DNA from: Chthonomonadia bacterium
GTDB lineage: Bacteria; Armatimonadota; HRBIN16
DNA length: 64,000 bases
Reading direction: 5' to 3'
NCBI GenBank assembly: GCA_013314755.1
Contig: JABUFA010000004.1
Span: 83,904 to 147,903 of the forward strand
Shown here: piece after piece, positions 59,593-64,000 of the stretch
How positions within the stretch are numbered: the stretch's first letter is position 1
How the letters are laid out: every line of letters begins with the position of its first letter
Notes under the pieces: model-generated
What the model was told of the DNA's origin: nothing
The model's database searches: none
What the model saw: only the letters and a program-made list of their open reading frames with translations
Position numbers and translations under genes: made by a program

Positions 59593-60399
59593 ATGGGTTC
59601 ACTGAAGATTGGAGTGGCGTTGTGGTCGTTGTCGGCTGGGGCGACGGAGGAGGAGTTGCTGAACGCCCTGCAGACGGTGGCGGAACTGGGCTTTAAGGGT
59701 GTGCAGTTATGGAACGTCGCCAGCTACGGTCCGTGTGTGCTGGACCCCGATGTGTGCCAGGGTGCTCAGCGTACCGAATGGCGCAGGCGGGTAGAGTCGT
59801 TCGGGCTGGCGATTAGCGGTTTCTGTGCGCAGATGTCGGGACCGACGCGCTTCGGTGGGTTTGACGAGGCAGAGGGCATCGAGGAGCGCATCGAGAAGAC
59901 GAAGCGGTGTATCGAACTGGCAGTGGACATGGGTTCGCCGATTGTCACCACGCATCCGGGCGTCATCCCTGAAGACAAAAACGACCCCATCTACCCCATC
60001 ATCCGCGGGGCAATCGAGCAAATCGCACGGCACGCCGAGAAGGTGGGCGGCATCTTCTGCATCGAGACGGGCATGGAGCCTGCGCCGGCACTGCGCAAGT
60101 TCATTGAAGACATCGGCAGTCCTGCGCTGAAGGTAAACTATGACCCGGCGAATATGCTGTGGTATGGCGTGCTGGAGGGAGTGAAGGAGCTCGCGCCCTA
60201 CATCGTGCATACCCACGCCAAAGACCAGCATCCCGAGACGCGCAAACCAACCGTCGGGCAGGGAGCGGTGCCATGGGACGAGTACATCGCCCTGCTGAAG
60301 TCGGTCGGCTATGACGGCTGGTATGCGGTGGAAGACGAAAGCGGTCAGGATGTGGTAGAGTCTTTACGTCAGGGACTGCAGTTCCTGAGCAAGTATTGA
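59593..60399 (+). CDS. Sugar phosphate isomerase/epimerase family protein
   Basis: The 268-residue protein is a xylose-isomerase-like TIM barrel (AP endonuclease 2 superfamily). Its likely metal-binding acids lie in FCIETGMEP, KVNYDPANMLWYG, IVHTHAKDQHP and WYAVEDESG, the expected E/D/H/E set. Members interconvert ketoses or keto-inositols. The start ATG follows an AGAGGAG site. A small zinc-ribbon membrane protein gene follows after 13 bases. Its place among glycoside hydrolases suggests use in sugar catabolism. Confidence 0.88.
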   Translation: MGSLKIGVALWSLSAGATEEELLNALQTVAELGFKGVQLWNVASYGPCVLDPDVCQGAQRTEWRRRVESFGLAISGFCAQMSGPTRFGGFDEAEGIEERIEKTKRCIELAVDMGSPIVTTHPGVIPEDKNDPIYPIIRGAIEQIARHAEKVGGIFCIETGMEPAPALRKFIEDIGSPALKVNYDPANMLWYGVLEGVKELAPYIVHTHAKDQHPETRKPTVGQGAVPWDEYIALLKSVGYDGWYAVEDESGQDVVESLRQGLQFLSKY

Positions 60400-60412
60400 C
60401 GAGGACGAAAGG

Positions 60413-60691
60413 GTGCAACAGACGGTTCGCTGTCCGAAGTGCGCAGCAGTGGTAGACGACCCCACACAGCCGTGTCCGCGGTGTGGCTACGTGATGGAAC
60501 ATCCCCAGCGCAGACGCTACCAGAGGCACGCCCTGGTTTCGCTGGTTGTGGTTCTGTCGGGGTATGCGCTGGGGATGGTGGGCACGGCAACGAGGCTGGA
60601 ACTGCTGGGTATATCCGGGTTAGTGATGGGCTTCGTCGGCGGGGTGTGGCTGATGGTGTCGCTGTATCTGCTGTTGCGCACGGGGGTATAG
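60413..60691 (+). CDS. Small zinc-ribbon membrane protein
   Basis: The 92-residue protein has an N-terminal zinc ribbon (CPKCAAVVDDPTQPCPRCGY: two CxxC pairs) and two hydrophobic helices (HALVSLVVVLSGYALGMVG and LLGISGLVMGFVGGVWLMVS). The start is a GTG with GAGG eight bases upstream. Such proteins are common and uncharacterised. It may be cotranscribed with the isomerase gene. Confidence 0.75.
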   Translation: MQQTVRCPKCAAVVDDPTQPCPRCGYVMEHPQRRRYQRHALVSLVVVLSGYALGMVGTATRLELLGISGLVMGFVGGVWLMVSLYLLLRTGV

Positions 60692-60696
60692 TGTGG

Positions 60697-60726
60697 TTGA
60701 CGCCCCTATCGCCGACAGGTTATAAT
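60697..60726 (+). promoter_or_regulatory. Promoter of the four-gene acetyltransferase-protease-GT2 operon
   Basis: TTGACG (60697-60702) and a perfect TATAAT (60721-60726) with an 18-base spacer. Transcription would start near 60733, leaving a leader of only about 16 bases that contains AAGGAGG. Confidence 0.75.
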
Positions 60727-60748
60727 CTGCCCGAAGGAGGAAGCGCGC

Positions 60749-61816
60749 ATTCGGGTCGTTGTGGCTGGCGAGGACTGGCAGGAGAGCCTGCGCCCGGTGT
60801 GGTGTGAACTGCAGGCGGCGAATTCGCAGGTTTCGCTCTTTCAGACGTGGCAATGGGCGAGCCTGTGGTGGAGGCATTTTGGCAGGGGGAAGAGGGCGCA
60901 GGTTCTGTGCGTGCAGTCCGGCGGAGAGGTATTTGGCATCGCCCCTCTGTACGCCAGCCGGACGGGTATGGGCACGTGCCTGCGGTGGATAGGCACAGGC
61001 ATCTCGGACAGGCTGGGCATTGTGGCGGCGCCCGAGTACGAGCGCGATGTTGCCCAAGCGGTGGCGGAATGGCTCGAGTCCCAGCGATGTGCCGACCTGC
61101 ACCAGATGGCGGATGGCTCGTGGATGGCGCGAGTTACCGAGTCGCGCGGGTGGTTCACCGTGTGGCAGGAGAAGTGCCCCTATGTGGTGTTGCCCGAAAC
61201 GTGGGAGGCGTACATCGGGTCTTTAAGTAAGAAGACGCGCTTCAATATCGGCTATGCCCGGCGGCAGATGCAGAGGGAGCTGGGCCAGGTGGAGATACGC
61301 ACCGCGTGCGAGCAGGAGCTGCCGGAGGCGATGGAGGCGTTGTTCCACCTGCACACGCGCCGATGGCGACGGCGATGGCTTCCGGGTGGTTTTTTCCATC
61401 CGCGTGTGCGGCAGTTTCATCGCGAGTGGGCGCAGACGGCTTGCTCCAGCGGCTGGTTGCGTTTGTATCTCTTGCGGGTTGCCGGAGCCGTTCGGGCGGC
61501 GCTGTATGTGTTCCATTACGGGCGGCGTGCGTATTACTATCTGGGAGGGTTTGACCCTGCGCTCGCCCGCTACAGCATGGGCACGGTGCTGACAGCGCAC
61601 GCCATCGAACGAGCCATCGCGGAGGGATGCGTGGTGTTCGACTTCCTGCGCGGTGACGAGCCGTACAAGTATCGCTGGAGGTCGCAGGCGCAGTGGCATC
61701 GGCGGGCGTGCTGGGCTTCTGGGGCACTTGCGTGGGCATGGCGCAGGCAGGTAGACTGGGAGAGCCGTGCGTGGTGGTGGCTGCAGGCGCGTCTGCACGG
61801 AAAGGGGGCGGAGTGA
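60749..61816 (+). CDS. GNAT-type acetyltransferase of the CelD/BioF2-like family, probable ATT start
   Basis: The 355-residue protein matches the GNAT_6/CelD-like family used in polysaccharide or lipid-linked glycan modification: VSLFQTWQWASLWWRHFG, the conserved LSKKTRFNIGYARRQMQREL, and RRAYYYLGGFDPALARYSMG with VVFDFLRGDEPYKYRW. The only start that fits the AAGGAGG site (60734-60740) is an ATT at 60749, eight bases away, giving IRVVVAGEDW. The next standard start, GTG at 60761, is 20 bases from the site. The following gene begins directly after the stop codon. A surface-polymer role fits the GT2 gene at the end of the operon. Confidence 0.8.
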   Translation: MRVVVAGEDWQESLRPVWCELQAANSQVSLFQTWQWASLWWRHFGRGKRAQVLCVQSGGEVFGIAPLYASRTGMGTCLRWIGTGISDRLGIVAAPEYERDVAQAVAEWLESQRCADLHQMADGSWMARVTESRGWFTVWQEKCPYVVLPETWEAYIGSLSKKTRFNIGYARRQMQRELGQVEIRTACEQELPEAMEALFHLHTRRWRRRWLPGGFFHPRVRQFHREWAQTACSSGWLRLYLLRVAGAVRAALYVFHYGRRAYYYLGGFDPALARYSMGTVLTAHAIERAIAEGCVVFDFLRGDEPYKYRWRSQAQWHRRACWASGALAWAWRRQVDWESRAWWWLQARLHGKGAE

Positions 61817-62185
61817 ATGCGGGTAATCACCTTTCTGCTGGCGCTGGTAGCCTGTGCGGGGGTGGTGTATAATCATCTGCAGTTGCGCGAGATACGCCAG
61901 CAGGTAGAGCAGATACAGACAAGGCTTGCCAGCCAGCAAAAGGGCGGTGAGCCGGCAGGCGTGGCGGAGGCAAAACAGCATCTGCAACGTGCTTTGCAGC
62001 TGATCAGTGAGGGAAAGCTGGACGAGGCACGCCAGGAGCTGGAGAAAGGCAGTGAAGCCATCGCGCAGATGGGACGGCGAAACGGGAACGCTCAGCCCTC
62101 CCTCCAGCAATTACAGCAGATGGTGGAGAGCGCACGCAGGGAGCTGGCGCGATTCTGGTCTGGCAAACAGGAGACAAAGCCATGA
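61817..62185 (+). CDS. Small exported or membrane-anchored coiled-coil protein
   Basis: The 122-residue protein has an N-terminal hydrophobic segment (VITFLLALVACAGVVYNHL) and long helical heptads (LQLREIRQQVEQIQTRLASQ; LQQLQQMVESARRELARF), with a TPR-like helix pair (LQRALQLISEGKLDEARQEL) between them. It starts right after the acetyltransferase stop codon and overlaps the protease gene in ATGA. It may organise a membrane complex with the neighbouring gene products; no family is recognised. Confidence 0.75.
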   Translation: MRVITFLLALVACAGVVYNHLQLREIRQQVEQIQTRLASQQKGGEPAGVAEAKQHLQRALQLISEGKLDEARQELEKGSEAIAQMGRRNGNAQPSLQQLQQMVESARRELARFWSGKQETKP

Positions 62186-62958
62186 GAAGCACAGTATGGT
62201 TCAGGCGGACGGGGTTACTGCTTCTGCTCTTATCGGCGATGCTGTCGCTGATGGGCTGTCGCGGCACGAACCTGCTGAGCAAGCAAGATGAGATTCAGAT
62301 TGGCAAAGAGGGTTCGGCGGCGATAGAGAAGGAGTACAAACTGGATACCGACCCCGCCCGGGTGGCGCTGGTGCAGGAGGTCGGGCAAAGGGTGCTGGAG
62401 GGAATGCGCAAGGTGGAGGGCAAACGCGCTCCCGATTTCCCTTACAGCTTCAAGGTGCTGGACACAAAGGAGATTAACGCCGTTTCCCTGCCCGGCGGTC
62501 CGGTATATGTCTTTCGGGGGTTGCTGGAGCAGGTGGGTGACGATAAGGACATGCTGGCATCGGTGATTGCGCATGAGGTCGGGCACATCGTGGGGCGTCA
62601 CGCGGCGAAGCAGATATCGAGCAGTATTCTGGCGGATCTGGCTATTTCACTGGGCACGAAGGGCAGTGCGCAAAAGGTAGCAAGCATCGCCACGTCGCTA
62701 GTGATGCTCCAGTACAGCCGCGACGATGAGTATGACGCCGACCGCCGTGGCATCCTGTACACCCACGCTGCGGGCTATGATGCCGAGGGACTGGTGCGCT
62801 TCTTCGAGAAGCTGCAGAAGCTGGAGAAGAGCCCCATGAAAGGGTTGCTGGCAAACCTGCGCACTCACCCGCTGACCGAGAACCGCATCCTGCGAGCGAA
62901 GAAGCTGATTGCGCAGTTGCCCGACCGACAGTCTGCGAGCGCGGCGCCAGGGCAATGA
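62182..62958 (+). CDS. M48 family metalloprotease, lipoprotein
   Basis: The 258-residue protein has a lipoprotein signal (TGLLLLLLSAMLSLMGC) with lipobox LMGC. The catalytic zinc motif is HEVGH in SVIAHEVGHIVGRH and the third ligand is the glutamate in DDEYDADRRG. AVSLPGGPVYVFRGLLE is typical of LoiP/YcaL-like M48 proteases, which act in the periplasm in envelope protein quality control. It overlaps both neighbours by four bases (ATGA), so the operon is tightly coupled. Confidence 0.93.
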   Translation: MRSTVWFRRTGLLLLLLSAMLSLMGCRGTNLLSKQDEIQIGKEGSAAIEKEYKLDTDPARVALVQEVGQRVLEGMRKVEGKRAPDFPYSFKVLDTKEINAVSLPGGPVYVFRGLLEQVGDDKDMLASVIAHEVGHIVGRHAAKQISSSILADLAISLGTKGSAQKVASIATSLVMLQYSRDDEYDADRRGILYTHAAGYDAEGLVRFFEKLQKLEKSPMKGLLANLRTHPLTENRILRAKKLIAQLPDRQSASAAPGQ

Positions 62959-63632
62959 GAGTCACCGCCGTTATTCCCGCCTATAACGAGGAGAGCCGCC
63001 TGCCGCGCGTGCTGGAGGCGGTGCGAGCGGCTTCACTGGTGGACCAGATTGTGGTGGTGAGCGACGGTTCGGTGGACGGCACTTACGAGGTGGCGCGCCG
63101 ATTTGATGGGGTACATGCCCTGCAGTTGCCGCAGAACCTGGGCAAAGGTGGCGCCATGCACGCTGGAGTGTGCTATACCGATGCGCCGGTCATCGTTTTT
63201 CTGGATGCAGACCTGATTGGGCTGACCCCCGAGCACGTGGACAGGCTGGTGGAACCCGTCTATCGGGGCGATGCGGATATGACGCTGGGCGTGTTTCGGG
63301 GCGGCAGGCGGGCGACCGACCTTGCGCAGAAGCTATTTCCGTTCGTGAGTGGACAACGTGCCATCCGACGCGAGCTTTTTCTGGAAGTGCCCAACGTGCA
63401 GTTTGCCCGGTTTGGGGTGGAAACACAGATTACGCGGTGGGCGATGCGCCGTCGCTGGCGGGTGGAATACGTGCCGCTGTATGGCGTGACGCACCCGATG
63501 AAAGAGGAGAAGCTGGGACGATTGCGGGGGACGGTAGCCCGCCTGCGCATGTATGCCGACATCGCGCGTATCCTGCTGGATGGACGCACCCCCGAGTCGG
63601 CGAGACGTTTGTTCCGCCTGCGCAATAAGTAG
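62955..63632 (+). CDS. Glycosyltransferase family 2
   Basis: The 225-residue GT-A protein has VTAVIPAYNEESRLPRVLEA, VVSDGSVDGTYEVA, PQNLGKGGAMHAGV and the DxD-type motif in VIVFLDADLIG. A short C-terminal part (FGVETQITRWAMRRRWRVEY) matches dolichol-phosphate-mannose-synthase-like enzymes without a membrane tail. It transfers a sugar from a nucleotide to a lipid or glycan acceptor. It is the last gene of the four-gene operon, overlapping the protease gene by four bases. Confidence 0.92.
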   Translation: MRVTAVIPAYNEESRLPRVLEAVRAASLVDQIVVVSDGSVDGTYEVARRFDGVHALQLPQNLGKGGAMHAGVCYTDAPVIVFLDADLIGLTPEHVDRLVEPVYRGDADMTLGVFRGGRRATDLAQKLFPFVSGQRAIRRELFLEVPNVQFARFGVETQITRWAMRRRWRVEYVPLYGVTHPMKEEKLGRLRGTVARLRMYADIARILLDGRTPESARRLFRLRNK

Positions 63633-63637
63633 TAAAG

Positions 63638-63712
63638 CCTCCTCCCACAAGGAGAGGGAAACACAGCTTGGCGGGAACCTCTCGCCCTCCACGCAAGGAC
63701 GCGGATTGGATT
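63638..63712. repeat. Partial copy of a hairpin-rich intergenic sequence
   Basis: CTCCTCCCACAAGGAGAGGG and nearby CTCGCCCTCCACGCAAGGACGCGG resemble parts of the element at 43456-43726. The match is partial and the call tentative. Confidence 0.35.
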
Positions 63713-63739
63713 ATTTTTTTACCAGCTACCCCCAAACCC

Positions 63740-63768
63740 TTGCATTTTTCGCAGAGATGGTGTAAACT
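63740..63768 (+). promoter_or_regulatory. Putative promoter of the right-end gene
   Basis: TTGCAT (63740-63745) and TAAACT (63763-63768) with a 17-base spacer, about 30 bases before the ATG at 63798. Confidence 0.5.
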
Positions 63769-63797
63769 TAACCTAACCAAACACAGGAGGTTACATC

Positions 63798-63893
63798 ATG
63801 AACCGTGTTCGCAAACGCTTTGTGACCAAACCTCTCGCTGTGATGCTTTCTGCTGTATTCTTGCTTACTAATGCGGGGGGTAACAACTCTTAG
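63798..63893 (+). CDS. 31-residue ORF with strong ribosome site, leader peptide or frameshifted gene start
   Basis: The ORF starts with ATG seven bases after AGGAGG and encodes a basic, then hydrophobic peptide (MNRVRKRFVTKPLAVMLSAV, then FLLTNAGGNNS). It ends in the downstream secreted-protein ORF, which overlaps it in the +1 frame. A run of six G (63875-63880) lies before the stop codon; one base fewer there would join both ORFs. It is therefore either a leader peptide or the true start of the next protein. Confidence 0.55.
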   Translation: MNRVRKRFVTKPLAVMLSAVFLLTNAGGNNS

Positions 63894-64000
63894 CGCCCTC
63901 TTCACTGCCCTCGCCTCTCTTTCTCTCCTGCTCGCAAACGCCGCGACCGCTACCGCCAGCACCCTCAGCCAGTCCTGGAACAACCTCACCATCGCCACCC
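63871..64000 (+). CDS. N-terminus of a secreted protein, truncated by the window edge
   Basis: The open frame begins MRGVTTLSALFTALASLSLL, continues LANAATATAS and then STLSQSWNNLTIAT, a good signal peptide with alanine-rich cleavage region and the start of a mature domain resembling autotransporter or PEP-CTERM-like secreted proteins. The ATG at 63871 has no clear ribosome site of its own, so translation probably depends on the overlapping upstream ORF. The 3' end is missing. Confidence 0.5.
   Translation, partial: MRGVTTLSALFTALASLSLLLANAATATASTLSQSWNNLTIAT

Overview
This is a GC-rich bacterial chromosome segment. Several traits point to Armatimonadota, most likely a thermophilic or hot-spring lineage: two type-IV-pilin-like proteins with nearly identical N-termini and an H-X9-DG-like C-terminus, many unlinked secreted glycoside hydrolases without SusCD or PTS partners, dockerin-like and FlgD-like C-termini, and strong Shine-Dalgarno sites with occasional GTG and TTG starts. 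The phylum assignment is inference. No phage, IS element or CRISPR array is visible.

Layout. 1-5220: the start of a membrane protein (minus strand), then a tight run of GH42 beta-galactosidase, SDR reductase, MoxR ATPase and rhomboid-TPR protein. 5258-7351: a secreted dockerin-like protein, rpmB and an Hsp20 gene behind a HAIR-like operator. 7536-10041: a repeat-bearing gap and two secreted orphan proteins. 10157-15355: a GH-like protein fused to an FGE-fold domain, divergent from argD-radA. 15412-23653: a pseudopilin and an exopolysaccharide-type group (flippase, GHL15-like secreted protein, O-antigen ligase-like protein, GT4, zinc-finger/RmlC fusion). 23666-25313: HIT protein and mtaB.

25532-30776 is a complete assimilatory sulfate-reduction operon read leftwards: sat, a 98-residue PQ-loop membrane protein, APS/PAPS reductase, ferredoxin-type sulfite reductase, and the two siroheme-synthesis genes that supply its cofactor. 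It has a consensus promoter followed by a near-perfect palindromic operator. Divergent from it is an operon of a GH50 (agarase-like) hydrolase and two alcohol dehydrogenases (30925-35146). 35220-43364 carries a secreted GH42-like enzyme, a small lipoprotein and a giant subtilisin with four Ig-like repeats. 43840-48824 is a plus-strand group: a GntR/LacI-type sugar regulator translationally coupled to a pseudopilin, then a small membrane protein and a secreted DUF4855/discoidin protein.

48828-63632 holds a TPM-domain protein, tRNA-Arg(UCG), a six-hairpin glycosidase, a large unknown protein coupled to rimO, GH20-like and GH4 genes, a sugar isomerase, and a four-gene overlapping operon (CelD-like acetyltransferase with a probable ATT start, small coiled-coil protein, M48 lipoprotein protease, GT2). 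The window ends in the start of a secreted protein preceded by an overlapping 31-codon ORF.

Together the genes describe a heterotroph that degrades complex, probably galactose-containing polysaccharides, makes its own exopolysaccharide and assimilates sulfate. All functions are predicted from sequence; no database search was possible.
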